NCBI RefSeq assembly: GCF_012524165.2
Contig: NZ_JABACJ020000023.1
Span: 1 to 64,000 of the forward strand
Direction: 5' to 3'
DNA from: Faecalicatena faecalis
GTDB taxonomy: Bacteria; Bacillota; Clostridia; Lachnospirales; Lachnospiraceae
DNA: 64,000 nucleotides
Position numbers and translations under genes: made by a program. Below the pieces are notes generated by a model. It was given only the letters and a program-made list of their open reading frames with translations. It was not told where the DNA came from and did no database searches. Below, piece after piece: positions 7,927 through 16,608 of the stretch (its first letter is position 1; the number at the start of each line of letters is the position of its first letter).

Positions 7927-9021
7927 CTAAAATAGTCCAATAAAGTGCAGAAGTGTCGCCGCACCATAGGTTACTGCTGTGAATGCTACTGCTAGAATTG
8001 CAGTCCAGCGAGTTGCTGCTGCTTTATCTACCGGCAGATCTCCGACGAATTTTCCGGTCTGTCCATTCATTGCAAATGTGTATTTGTTTCCATTCCATGT
8101 CGTATTCAAAAGCCATACTGGATATAATGCATACTTCGCTTTTCCATTATGAAACTGTACACTACTATTTTCTGCTGTGACACTGTTATATCCCTGAACG
8201 GTTTCAGCAAAAGCCTCCTCAGTCGAGCGCTTTACACGTGCATTCGCCCGTTCGATACTCTCTTCCGCTGTCACATCATATTTATCTGCCAAATATCCGG
8301 CAAGGTAAGCAGTCTGGAAATCCACTGCTTCCGCACAGTTGTATGGTTCAATGGATTCCATCAGATCATCCGCCATTTTAGACGAACCGTCTACGGGAAC
8401 ATTTTCAAAGCCAACGTTACCGCCTCTATGTACCATAAAGTAGCTGGTTTCCGTATAATCGTAATCACTGTCACTCCATACACGGATCTTGGTTGCCCGG
8501 TAACGCACATTGGCATCTACATCGGTATCAAAAAGCCAGAATGGAACATAGACTCCTTTGATCTCATCAATATGATTCTGATCCTTGAAGATCTTCGGCA
8601 AAAGACGCTTTCCGGTTAAATGCTTCATCAATCCTTCTTTTGCCGCTTTTTTGTCCAACTTAAACGGTATTACCAAATCCGGCTTTAATGCTCCTGAGAA
8701 CTGTCCCATCATGACAATCGGATTGTCACAGAATGGACAAGAGGTCGCTGCCATATTGGCATCTCCCACAATCTCTCCTCCACAAGACTTACATACATAA
8801 GTACGTAATCCTTCGGTTTCACCTTCCTGCCATTCTCCACCGGCATTGGTTTCCCACTCCATACTATCTGTCTGTTCTTCCTGTAGTTCGTCGTCATACC
8901 CCTTCAGTGCATCCATTTCGAACTCGGTGTCACAATATGGACACTTCATCTTCTGAATCGTACTGTCAAATGCTATTGCGCCACCACAACAAGGACATTT
9001 ATATTCCTGCAAGGTTGCCAT
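7927..9021 (-). CDS. double zinc-ribbon membrane protein, YdjG-like
   Basis: 364 residues. Two zinc ribbons open the protein: CPCCGG...CPYCDTEF (9-32) and CKSCGGEIV...CPFCDNPI (about 77-101). A long beta-rich domain follows (DLVIPFKLDKKAAKEGLMKH, then GVYVPFWLFDTDVDANVRYR), and YPVWLLNTTWNGNKYTFAMNGQTGKFVGDLP near the end, the family signature. One C-terminal helix (TAILAVAFTAVTYGAATLLHF) anchors it. Matches the TFIIB-type zinc-ribbon protein YdjG of the Bacillus ydjFGHI membrane-stress operon. Neighbouring genes lie 11-15 bases away on each side, so it is in the middle of an operon. Confidence 0.85.
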   Translation of the reverse strand: MATLQEYKCPCCGGAIAFDSTIQKMKCPYCDTEFEMDALKGYDDELQEEQTDSMEWETNAGGEWQEGETEGLRTYVCKSCGGEIVGDANMAATSCPFCDNPIVMMGQFSGALKPDLVIPFKLDKKAAKEGLMKHLTGKRLLPKIFKDQNHIDEIKGVYVPFWLFDTDVDANVRYRATKIRVWSDSDYDYTETSYFMVHRGGNVGFENVPVDGSSKMADDLMESIEPYNCAEAVDFQTAYLAGYLADKYDVTAEESIERANARVKRSTEEAFAETVQGYNSVTAENSSVQFHNGKAKYALYPVWLLNTTWNGNKYTFAMNGQTGKFVGDLPVDKAAATRWTAILAVAFTAVTYGAATLLHFIGLF

Positions 9022-9036
9022 GAAAACCCTCCTCTC

Positions 9037-9798
9037 TTACTGAGCCTGTCGGTCAAATTCTGCAAGCGCTTCATCCGCTCTCCGGATCCACTCTGTACGG
9101 TCGCCATAGATTGCTGCATCCAAAGAGTTCATTGCCTGCTCTGCCTTTTCTGCCATATCTGCATCTCCTCGTACCGCAGCATTGAATCCAACAGAAATAT
9201 CTTTCACTGCATCCATCTGTTTCTTCCAGTTATTCATTGCATTGCCCAGTGTTTTCTGGATTCCAAACAGACTATCAAAATATTTTTTCAGTTTTTCAAA
9301 ATCCAGACAATTATTCATCGGAAGCAATACATCATAAAGTCCCGGAGTATTAATAAATGCAAGATGTGCTACTTCTTTTTTCTCTGTCTTATCGCCATTT
9401 CTTACTTCTTCTTTTTCGAATTCATAAGCACGCAGATCTGCAATCCGATATACACAGGCTCTGGTACTCTTTCCGAATATCCAGAATTTATAATCCACCT
9501 GGGTAAATGCCACCAAACCGATATCCTCTGCTACGTAAAGATGCACACCGAATCGTTTCAGTTTCTGCGCCTTATTCTTTGTTTTCAGACGAGGTTCAAA
9601 GAAGTACTCCCAAAGCTTTGTTCCACGTTCTACCTGTTCCAAATGTGACTGAACACTTGGAAGATTTGCATGCACATAGTCAAATGCTTTCATACCCTTA
9701 CTTCTACAATTCTTTCGGCAAATGCAATTTCCATCTGCCAGTTTCTGAGTCTGGATTAAGTTAATTTCTGCTCCACAGATTGCACATTTGTTTGCCAT
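9037..9798 (-). CDS. DUF4428-type zinc-ribbon protein
   Basis: 253 residues, soluble. The N-terminal CAICGAEINLIQTQKLADG with CICRKNC at 25-31 is a DUF4428-like treble-clef/zinc-ribbon. The middle (residues 85-160: FGVHLYVAEDIGLVAFTQVDYKFW, ADLRAYEFEKEE, FINTPGLYDVLLPMNNC) resembles the PH-like domain that often follows DUF4428. The C-terminal 70 residues are helical. Family members occur next to SPFH and TPM proteins, which fits the position between the YdjG-like gene (15 bases downstream) and another zinc-ribbon gene. Role unknown; probably a cytoplasmic partner of the membrane complex. Confidence 0.75.
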   Translation of the reverse strand: MANKCAICGAEINLIQTQKLADGNCICRKNCRSKGMKAFDYVHANLPSVQSHLEQVERGTKLWEYFFEPRLKTKNKAQKLKRFGVHLYVAEDIGLVAFTQVDYKFWIFGKSTRACVYRIADLRAYEFEKEEVRNGDKTEKKEVAHLAFINTPGLYDVLLPMNNCLDFEKLKKYFDSLFGIQKTLGNAMNNWKKQMDAVKDISVGFNAAVRGDADMAEKAEQAMNSLDAAIYGDRTEWIRRADEALAEFDRQAQ

Positions 9799-9851
9799 AA
9801 TTCATTCTCCTTTCAACCAATACCGGAATCCCGGTTATCTTCTTTTCTCGT

Positions 9852-11159
9852 TTATGATTCTCCTGTTGCTTTCACGACCCATTTGGCATTGTCTACCTGG
9901 AAGCTATAACCACAGAAGGAACAACAATTGTGTTCATCTGGTATGAAATTGGCTCCACAGGATGGGCAATCTTTTTCCTTGAAAAATGCTCCGTCCGTCT
10001 TCCTTCTTTCTGGATATCTCGCCCTCTGCAAAACGAGTGTCGTTTTTGTTTTCTTTGTATACGGTTTTCCGCTCTCAGGCAGGTAGGTTTCACTTCCATA
10101 TGCCGTAGCGGTAATTTCTGTTGTTTTGTCTGTATTTACAACATTTTTAAGTATGATCGATCCGATTCCATAATCCATCAGATCGGGCTTGTTTACATCT
10201 TTATAAAGTGCCTCATTGATGCAGGATCTCAGATAATTTTCCGAGTATCTTACGATTTCCTTTGGCAGCTTTTCCTGTTTTTCTTCCTTGGATTGGATAA
10301 TTTTCGCAATTCCCAGAAGTATAAGCAGTGTAGCAATTACACCTATGGTAAGAGAAATATCCGTGTCTTTAATCAGGTAAAGGCATAAGGTCAGACACAG
10401 GAACATGATGCCCGAGTAAGCTAGCAATAACAATCCATATTGCATGTTCGCACCCATTTTCTCATAAATTTCGAATGCCTCTGTCTGCCAGTCGTAGAAT
10501 TCACTTTGTATCACACCGCCACAATATGGACAGATGACTTGCTGACTGCTCAGTTCCACCTCAGCTCCACAGGATGGACAGAGGATCGTCCCTTTATCGG
10601 AATAAAATTCCTTGTTCTTACCCTGACGGTCAGAATGACGGATATGCCTTGACTGAAGAATCCGAAGGTAACTGTTTTTCCGATAGATCTGATGCACTGT
10701 CTTACCAGCTTGAGGAGAAATAAGACGTTCCAAAGAACTACATTGCAGGATAGACTCCCTCCACTCCCGTCCGTCATCATTCCATCTTTTGAAATTATTT
10801 TTTGGAAGTGGTACAACGTCCGTCACCTGGATATCTCGGCAAAGCTTACGCTTTCCCAGCAGTTCCACCTGATGAACCATCTTTCTGCGAAATGTAAGAT
10901 CCATTCTCTTTGGAAGATAACCCTTATCTGCTTTTCCAAGTGGAAGTAATACATTTTCAAAGGAATCCTTGATGTCCTTCTGAAGCCTTGCCCCTTGCAA
11001 CGGTGTTTCACGCTTTGCAAGAATTCTTTTCATTTTTGCTTTTTTCAAATTCTTTGGCATAAACTGTTCAAAGTCTATGTCAATGATTTTCTCAGCAATG
11101 GCAAACGCACAGATTATGGTAGCTGCAAACGCAAACAGCATCGCCTCTGACAATCCCAT
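9852..11159 (-). CDS. zinc-ribbon membrane protein with Tim44-like domain
   Basis: 435 residues. A signal-anchor helix at 5-22 is followed by a basic Tim44/TcaA-like region (60-170), where RKMVHQVELLGKRKLCRDIQV stands out. At about 190-215 a zinc ribbon CPSCGAEVELSSQQVICPYCGG follows, then two membrane helices (YGLLLLAYSGIMFLCLTLCL and LTIGVIATLLILLGIAKII), a cytosolic domain and a last zinc ribbon CPSCGANF...CSFCGYSF near 400-420. Not assigned to a named protein. It shares the zinc-ribbon-plus-membrane design of its neighbours and sits 53 bases upstream of the DUF4428 gene in the same operon. Confidence 0.7.
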   Translation of the reverse strand: MGLSEAMLFAFAATIICAFAIAEKIIDIDFEQFMPKNLKKAKMKRILAKRETPLQGARLQKDIKDSFENVLLPLGKADKGYLPKRMDLTFRRKMVHQVELLGKRKLCRDIQVTDVVPLPKNNFKRWNDDGREWRESILQCSSLERLISPQAGKTVHQIYRKNSYLRILQSRHIRHSDRQGKNKEFYSDKGTILCPSCGAEVELSSQQVICPYCGGVIQSEFYDWQTEAFEIYEKMGANMQYGLLLLAYSGIMFLCLTLCLYLIKDTDISLTIGVIATLLILLGIAKIIQSKEEKQEKLPKEIVRYSENYLRSCINEALYKDVNKPDLMDYGIGSIILKNVVNTDKTTEITATAYGSETYLPESGKPYTKKTKTTLVLQRARYPERRKTDGAFFKEKDCPSCGANFIPDEHNCCSFCGYSFQVDNAKWVVKATGES

Positions 11160-11196
11160 ATTTATCCCTCCTCATCTATCATTCTATCTGGTTGAC

Positions 11197-11652
11197 CTAT
11201 TGTTCCTTCTCTTTGCTCTTACCAAATATTTCATAGATCAGGAATATGGAGATAATGATTCCCGCCGGGATCATCATAACGGAGGTAATGTTATCACCTA
11301 TATCGCCTGTGTAAAGCTTGTATTCTCCATTCAAAGCCCGGTAAGCCTTCTCTGTCACTTCATCCCCCCGGGATATATCTCTGGAAAATACATCTTTTCC
11401 TGTATAAGTTTTTCCATCCACTTCAAAGGACAGAATTGCGTGATACTTTACAACTTCATCGCCCTTTTCATCGGTCTTAACACTTATCTGATAATCTTTT
11501 ACAACGGCGGTTACCTGACGAACATCGGAAGATAGTTTATATTCTATACTGAAAAAAATATGAGTAATTCCATATACAACAAGCCCAATCGAACCAATCA
11601 GTAAGAATACACATATCACCTTATTTTGTGCTTTATCTGAAAGTACCTTCAC
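11197..11652 (-). CDS. DUF3592-like membrane protein
   Basis: 151 residues with two membrane helices, at about 12-32 (ICVFLLIGSIGLVVYGITHI) and 123-143 (VMMIPAGIIISIFLIYEIFG), flanking an extracytoplasmic beta domain (VTAVVKDYQI, KYHAILSFEVDGKTYTGKDV, RGDEVTEKAYR). This is the DUF3592 layout. A second gene of the same design lies at 12298; the two are diverged paralogues separated by a lipoprotein gene. Function unknown. Position inside the operon suggests a part of the same envelope complex. Confidence 0.75.
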   Translation of the reverse strand: MKVLSDKAQNKVICVFLLIGSIGLVVYGITHIFFSIEYKLSSDVRQVTAVVKDYQISVKTDEKGDEVVKYHAILSFEVDGKTYTGKDVFSRDISRGDEVTEKAYRALNGEYKLYTGDIGDNITSVMMIPAGIIISIFLIYEIFGKSKEKEQ

Positions 11653-11682
11653 GCAACCCCCTCCTTCCTATCTTTTCTTTTA

Positions 11683-12276
11683 CTACTTTGTTTCTTCCTC
11701 GGAATCCTCTAACGTTACCTTAAAAGAACTCAGGAAATGCATAAAATCCTCACTGTCAACAAATTCCTTCACATCTAAATCTTCACACTCGAGACCCTTT
11801 GTGAAATTTACTTTCACTGCATAAACCATATTTTTATCAGATGGTTCCGTAAGCACTAATCGGATCTCACACTCACGAATGGAATCCTCTTTTCCCCAGC
11901 TTCTAAATACCTTAGAGCCTTTGTAATCCCCAATCGTGATATGTTCGAAACCACTGTGATCTTCTCCGTAGTCCTCAGCCTCACGTACCACTGTAGAACT
12001 TTTCGAATTCTCATGGAACAATACAATATCAATCGACGTATCATTTTCTTGATTTGCTAGTGTTAAACTGCTTGTATCTGACGTTTTTTCCTGATAGCCT
12101 AACTCCTTGGCAATTTCAAAGCTGATACTTGCTTCATCCTTTTCCTTCGTATAAGTATCTACTTCTTTCTTATATCCGTCTCCCTTTTTCCCGTCATCCT
12201 TTGAGCCACATGCACAAAGTCCAACAAGCATAGCAGCAATCAGAAGTACCGATAATTTTCTATATTTTTTCATCAT
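11683..12276 (-). CDS. lipoprotein
   Basis: About 197 residues. Signal peptide with lipobox LCAC (Cys near residue 22: LLIAAMLVGLCACGSK), a short Asp/Gly/Lys linker, then a soluble domain of about 150 residues. The pattern SISFEIAKELGYQEK, SIDIVLFHENSKSSTVVREA and NMVYAVKVNFTKGLECEDLD resembles DUF1795/PsbP-like lipoproteins that measure fit to a helix-strand fold; no named family is claimed. Start: two adjacent ATGs (12276, 12273) follow the GGAAGGGAGAGGGG ribosome site; the longer frame to 12294 uses a weaker start. Lies between the two DUF3592 genes. Confidence 0.75.
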   Translation of the reverse strand: MMKKYRKLSVLLIAAMLVGLCACGSKDDGKKGDGYKKEVDTYTKEKDEASISFEIAKELGYQEKTSDTSSLTLANQENDTSIDIVLFHENSKSSTVVREAEDYGEDHSGFEHITIGDYKGSKVFRSWGKEDSIRECEIRLVLTEPSDKNMVYAVKVNFTKGLECEDLDVKEFVDSEDFMHFLSSFKVTLEDSEEETK

Positions 12277-12297
12277 TTCCCCTCTCCCTTCCAATAC

Positions 12298-12780
12298 TTA
12301 CAATCTTCTCCCCTCTTTTTCTTCCCGGTGATACTTGATAAGATCTTTACTTTGTGCGACAAAACCAATGAGACCTAGCGGAATCATTGCAGCAAATGCA
12401 AGAAAGTAAAACGGAGTTGGCCCTGGTTCCAATTTGTATCTTCCCTTTGAATCCCGGTAAACTACAATCCGCACAGTATCTCCTTCTCTTTTTTTCTCAG
12501 AGTAAGTTTTAAAATCGTCATATGTTGTTCCATCGATTTCATAAGTAAAGCTTACCTTATATTCTTCTTTTCGATTTCCGTTATCGTCTTTTTCATTCGT
12601 TTGAGCACAATTGTAAACGAGTGCATCAATTGTTCGGACATCGGTGGAATTCTTATACTCCCAGCTTACTTTCTTCGTATATATCATGCCACCGATTCCG
12701 GCAATAATAATGATAATACTTAAAATCAAAGCACCGATTGTGGCCTTATGCTCCTCTCTTTCTGATGGTAGTCTATACAT
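12298..12780 (-). CDS. DUF3592-like membrane protein
   Basis: 160 residues with membrane helices at about 14-33 (GALILSIIIIIAGIGGMIYT) and 125-145 (PFYFLAFAAMIPLGLIGFVA) around a beta domain (SWEYKNSTDVRTIDALVYNC, KVSFTYEIDGTTYDDFKTYS, EGDTVRIVVYRDSKGRYKLE). Same architecture as the 11197 gene. The last motif, R-x-G-D-x-V-x-I-x-Y-x-P/R, is characteristic of DUF3592. It follows the SPFH gene by 23 bases. Confidence 0.75.
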   Translation of the reverse strand: MYRLPSEREEHKATIGALILSIIIIIAGIGGMIYTKKVSWEYKNSTDVRTIDALVYNCAQTNEKDDNGNRKEEYKVSFTYEIDGTTYDDFKTYSEKKREGDTVRIVVYRDSKGRYKLEPGPTPFYFLAFAAMIPLGLIGFVAQSKDLIKYHREEKEGRRL

Positions 12781-12803
12781 AACACTCCCTCCTCTCTCTC
12801 GAA

Positions 12804-14267
12804 TTACTGTCTGTCGTTTTCGTCAAAGAGGTCGCCACATTCTGGGCAGAATTTTGGTGGGTGTGCTGGATCTTCCGGTTCCCATCCACATTTATCACAA
12901 CGATAAAGCGGTGCACCTTCCGGTTTCTTGGAACCGCAATTCTGACAGAACTTACCCTTATTTACAGTACCACAAGAACAGGTCCATCCATCTTCCTCTA
13001 CTGGTTTCGGTGATCCACATTCTGGACAGAACTTTCCGGTCGCTGTAGCACCACATTTACACTTCCATGCACCTGGCGCCGGCTGAGGTTCTGGCTTCTT
13101 TGATCCACAATTCGGACAGAAGTTTCCATTTACCACTGCACCGCAAGTACATTTCCATCCATCTGCTGCCGGGGCTGCCTGAGCCGCCTGCTGCGCTGCC
13201 ATCTGCTGCTGTGCTGCCTGCTGCGCTGCCATTTGCTGTGCCTGCTGCTCCTGCTGTTGCTGTCCCATAGCAAATAAATTCTGTGCGTTCATACCGCCAC
13301 CTTGATTCATTGCCATACCCATGCCCATGAAGCCAGTCATAGCACCAGCCTGATTGCCTGCTGCTGTCTTCATTGCATCTGCCTGTGCACCAACCAGTGT
13401 TGCTGCCGCCATAGTAGGATCACGCATAATTGCTGTACGCTGTGCCTGTTTAATGAGTTCTGCATCTTCATCCGGAAGAGTTACAGAGCCAAGTGCAATA
13501 CTTACAACCTGTAATCCTCGAAGTGCGCCCCATTTTTCTGAAAGTGCAGTATTCATTGCATTTTCAAGATCGGTATTATGAGTTACGATCTGGTTTGGGC
13601 GAAGTTCCAATTCAGACAAATGTCCAAATGCAGGCTGCAAAGCGGAGATAAACTCTGTTTTAAGAGTCGCGTCTAATTCCTCACGTGAATATTCCTGTTC
13701 TACGTTTCCGCAAACATTGGAGTAGAATAACAGCGGATCGGCAATTTTGTAAGAATATACACCAGAACAACGAATAGATACATCAATATCAAGTCCAATC
13801 TTCGAATCTACTACGCGGAATGGAACCGGATTCGGTGTACCAAAACGGTTCTCCAGAATTTCCTTTGTATTGAAATAGTAAACTCTCTGGTCTTTTCCAG
13901 TATCTCCACCATAAGTAAAACGTTTTCCTACAGTCTTGAATGTCTCTTTGATACTTTCGCCAAGATTTCCCGCAAAAATAGATGGTTCACTTGATGTGTC
14001 GTAAGTGAATTCACCTGGCTCAGCGCAGACTTCTACGACCTTCCCCTGTTCCACGATGATCATACACTGTCCATCTGCTACGGCAATACCTGAACCGTTT
14101 GAAATAATATTGTCATTCCCTTTTGTGTTTGAAGAACGTCCCGTAACACGTTTCTGCCCTTTAGTAACAAGTACCTCCTTTGGCATAGATTCACAGTAAA
14201 AAAACTCTTTCCATTGATCAGCGAGAGTGCCACCGACAGCACCCATACCTGCTTTAATAAGTCCCAT
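12804..14267 (-). CDS. SPFH-domain protein with four zinc ribbons, YdjI-like
   Basis: 487 residues. Residues 1-300 are an SPFH/band 7 domain of the YdjI/virion-core type (starts MGLIKAGMGAVGGTLADQWK; ISNGSGIAVADGQCMIIVEQ; ALRGLQVVSIALGSVTLPDED). A Gln/Ala-rich linker (about 320-375) leads to four zinc ribbons: WKCTCGAVVNGNFCPNCG, WKCKCGATATGKFCPECG, WTCSCGTVNKGKFCQNCG and YRCDKCG...FCPECG. Bacillus YdjI is recruited to the membrane by YdjGH and acts with PspA; the same genes occur here. The linker and ribbons are longer than in the Bacillus protein (inference from memory). Start supported by GAAAGGAGC. Confidence 0.85.
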   Translation of the reverse strand: MGLIKAGMGAVGGTLADQWKEFFYCESMPKEVLVTKGQKRVTGRSSNTKGNDNIISNGSGIAVADGQCMIIVEQGKVVEVCAEPGEFTYDTSSEPSIFAGNLGESIKETFKTVGKRFTYGGDTGKDQRVYYFNTKEILENRFGTPNPVPFRVVDSKIGLDIDVSIRCSGVYSYKIADPLLFYSNVCGNVEQEYSREELDATLKTEFISALQPAFGHLSELELRPNQIVTHNTDLENAMNTALSEKWGALRGLQVVSIALGSVTLPDEDAELIKQAQRTAIMRDPTMAAATLVGAQADAMKTAAGNQAGAMTGFMGMGMAMNQGGGMNAQNLFAMGQQQQEQQAQQMAAQQAAQQQMAAQQAAQAAPAADGWKCTCGAVVNGNFCPNCGSKKPEPQPAPGAWKCKCGATATGKFCPECGSPKPVEEDGWTCSCGTVNKGKFCQNCGSKKPEGAPLYRCDKCGWEPEDPAHPPKFCPECGDLFDENDRQ

Positions 14268-14344
14268 AATAATTGCTCCTTTCCTAATAAATGATCCTCT
14301 CTATGTTGTCCGGTTTCTACCGGCAGATCACAAAAAATAATACT

Positions 14345-15250
14345 TTAATATATGATATTCCATGCATCCCCCATGACATCATAAGCGTAAACCTGATTAT
14401 CACAGACACCATAAAGCTGTTCCTGTACAAACTGCTCGTCACTATCAGTTCCCAGTGCGAACAGCATACAACATCCTCCATCGATCTCGTCTGTATCACC
14501 TATATACATAAGGCTCATGCCTTGTTCCAGTCCTTGCCTGACCTCATCGATCTCCTGCAGGATTTCTAACGCAATCTCTATCGATTGACCATCTGAGAAA
14601 TCCTCATATTCGGTAAAATCATAAACACCTTCCAGCTCTGTCAAATGCCCATCTTTCAAAGAAATCGACGGGCGGAATTCCATAGCGCTACCACCATCCG
14701 TAACAGAAATCAGTACATTGGAATAAATCTCGCTGAAGTTACAGCGTAGTACAAGAACTTCTCCCGGCTTTCCTTGAAACAACGGGGTGCTTTTCTCATC
14801 TATGTATTCCCCTTCTTCTGTTATTTCAGAAGCATATATCGTAATCCTTCCCTTATCATTCGGCGGTACGATTGCATACAGTTCCTGACCCTCTGTCATA
14901 AAATAAGCCACATCGGACAAGAATGGATAGGTCTCTATGAATGCATTTGCCTCCAGATAAATGGATAAATCTGTCATACTCAGTTCACTGTCTACATATC
15001 CCAGGAGAGCCACTCCCGCTCCACAACTGTTCTGCCCAATCTGCTTTTGCAATATCGAAAGTTCCGATGCTTCCGCTTCTGCCTTATCGTCATCTGCTAT
15101 TTTATTATCACCTGGTATCGTAACAAGCTGACCATTCTGATGCTTGCTGCCATCTGGATCTGAATTCGTTTTCCTTGTTTTCAGTCCACATCCACACACG
15201 AAACTGACAAGCAGTAACATCACACCTAATCGTAACGGGAACTGTTTCAT
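14345..15250 (-). CDS. lipoprotein
   Basis: 301 residues when started at ATG 15250, which follows AAGGAGAAAGAGG; an in-frame start 13 codons earlier would spoil the signal peptide. Lipobox VCGC at about residue 21. A disordered stretch (TRKTNSDPDGSKHQNGQ, DDDKAEAEASE) precedes a domain starting ILQKQIGQNSCGAGVALLGY, and then strands such as YAIVPPNDKGRITIYAS and VLVLRCNFSEIYSNVLISV. No named family. It follows the receiver-like gene by 53 bases and precedes the SPFH gene by 77, so it is in the operon of the Ydj-like genes. Confidence 0.75.
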   Translation of the reverse strand: MKQFPLRLGVMLLLVSFVCGCGLKTRKTNSDPDGSKHQNGQLVTIPGDNKIADDDKAEAEASELSILQKQIGQNSCGAGVALLGYVDSELSMTDLSIYLEANAFIETYPFLSDVAYFMTEGQELYAIVPPNDKGRITIYASEITEEGEYIDEKSTPLFQGKPGEVLVLRCNFSEIYSNVLISVTDGGSAMEFRPSISLKDGHLTELEGVYDFTEYEDFSDGQSIEIALEILQEIDEVRQGLEQGMSLMYIGDTDEIDGGCCMLFALGTDSDEQFVQEQLYGVCDNQVYAYDVMGDAWNIIY

Positions 15251-15303
15251 ATCCTCTTTCTCCTTGTAAATACGTTTTCCTTGCCTCAAATAAATTGGCC
15301 TTC

Positions 15304-15687
15304 TTACATCGCATAAATCTGATCCATCAGATATTCGGCAGTCATCGATCCGTAGAAAAACTGGTCGATAAGGCCATTTTTCTTTGCATCCCGAATGTCC
15401 TTTGCTACCTGTTTTTCAGTATTAGAATCTACGATAAGGGCAATTTTACAACCGGGACACACTGCCTTTACCTTATCCCGGAGCTTCAGCCTCTCACTGA
15501 GTTTCCAAGGAGTATAACTGGTTACTTCCATCATAAGCACATACGGTTTGTACACTTGACATAATTCCAAGGTATCTTTTGGAGACTCTGTACGGATCAC
15601 ATCAATATCATAGTCCGAACTTCTGAAGGCAGTCGCTACGGAGTCGGCAAACAGAAAATTCTGCATATCCACCACTATTTTTCGCAT
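15304..15687 (-). CDS. atypical receiver-domain protein (no phospho-acceptor Asp)
   Basis: 127 residues, a single CheY-like domain without output domain. Strand 1 is KIVVDMQNF, with only one acidic residue of the usual pair. Strand 3 reads YVLMMEVTSY: the phosphorylated Asp is replaced by Glu. Strand 4 ALIVDSNTEK keeps a hydroxyl residue, while the conserved Lys-Pro after strand 5 is missing (DQFFYGSM). It is therefore probably not phosphorylated in the normal way and may mimic a locked state. It is the first gene of the putative ten-gene envelope operon and lies 255 bases downstream of the true response regulator. Start supported by AAAGGGGG. Confidence 0.75.
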   Translation of the reverse strand: MRKIVVDMQNFLFADSVATAFRSSDYDIDVIRTESPKDTLELCQVYKPYVLMMEVTSYTPWKLSERLKLRDKVKAVCPGCKIALIVDSNTEKQVAKDIRDAKKNGLIDQFFYGSMTAEYLMDQIYAM

Positions 15688-15777
15688 CGAACATCCCCCT
15701 TTCTTTAGCGATATATCCGATGTGTGTGTGACATCTTATTTCTTGGTATTATTTTAGCAATGAAATACGGTTTTGTC

Positions 15778-15797
15778 TGTCCTCAAAAGTGTGGACA
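15778..15797 (-). promoter_or_regulatory. possible operator upstream of envelope operon
   Basis: Inverted repeat TGTCC-N10-GGACA located about 90-110 bases before the first gene of the operon. LuxR-type regulators bind such dyads, and a gene for one lies next door. A -10-like TAAAAT stands about 20 bases nearer the gene, but no convincing -35 was found. Weak evidence. Confidence 0.3.
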
Positions 15798-15888
15798 AAT
15801 TTATTAATGCGCCTAAAATTTACAGAATTTTCCAACATTTCCACATGCTAGACAAGGCACTACCCTGTAGCAAATGTTCTGAATCGTC

Positions 15889-15922
15889 AAAAAAAGACAC
15901 TAACCTATGTTAATGCCTTTTT
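15889..15922 (-). terminator. terminator after response regulator
   Basis: 14-bp stem (AAAAAGGCATTAAC paired with GTTAGTGTCTTTTT, two G-U pairs, loop ATAG) followed by a T-run on the minus strand. It lies about 20-55 bases beyond the response-regulator stop and separates the signalling operon from the envelope operon. Confidence 0.8.
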
Positions 15923-15942
15923 GTCATTATATGTAGTTTACT

Positions 15943-16584
15943 TCATTTTTTTGTATCAAACTGATTACCAGGCACAACCAGACGCTTACTGACTGCTGCC
16001 ACCATCAGACGATTGCGGTTCGGATATCCGGTCTTCTCCAGCATACGGTTAATATACGTCCGCACAGATGATTCTGCCACATGAAGACTGGCTGCGATCT
16101 CTGCATTCGTCTTGCCCTCACACAACAAACGCAGGGTTTCCATCTCTTGATCCGACAAATTACAAGAAAGCACATTTCCAAGCTGTACCGTTGGCACACT
16201 GTCTGGCCAAAACTGCTTGCCCTGAAGGGTACCTTCGATCACGTCAATCAGATCACTGGAAGGAGAATCCTTGTACCAGAAACTGTCCGCTCCTATTCTT
16301 CTTGCCCGGTCTAAGAAGCGTCCTTCTAACATTGAGGTGACCATCACAATTTTAATCCGAGGGTAGAACTTCTTGATTTCTTCTGCTGCTGTCAGGCCAT
16401 CGGAGTCATTTTCCGTGCAAATATCCATCAAAATCAAATCGATATGCCCCTCACTACATCGAGCAAGTGCTGCATCTGCACGCGTTAATACACCTGCCAC
16501 TTCACATTCACCACTTTTTTCCACACTAGAACACAAATACATACGGACAAGTGCCTGATCCTCAACAATTAGTATCTTTTTCAC
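15943..16584 (-). CDS. LuxR/NarL-type response regulator
   Basis: 213 residues. Residues 1-120 form a complete receiver: KKILIVEDQ with the acidic pair (Glu8, Asp9), LILMDICTEND with the phospho-Asp near 56, a Thr/Ser in VMVTSM, and Lys in SFWYKDSP. Residues 140-205 are a LuxR-type helix-turn-helix (LSDQEMETLRLLCEGKTNAE, AESSVRTYINRMLEKTGYPN). It should dimerise on phosphorylation and activate transcription. The kinase gene ends 24 bases upstream. The adjacent envelope operon is the obvious target, by position only. Confidence 0.9.
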   Translation of the reverse strand: MKKILIVEDQALVRMYLCSSVEKSGECEVAGVLTRADAALARCSEGHIDLILMDICTENDSDGLTAAEEIKKFYPRIKIVMVTSMLEGRFLDRARRIGADSFWYKDSPSSDLIDVIEGTLQGKQFWPDSVPTVQLGNVLSCNLSDQEMETLRLLCEGKTNAEIAASLHVAESSVRTYINRMLEKTGYPNRNRLMVAAVSKRLVVPGNQFDTKK

Positions 16585-16608
16585 AGCTCTTCATCCCCTT
16601 TCTAAGAG

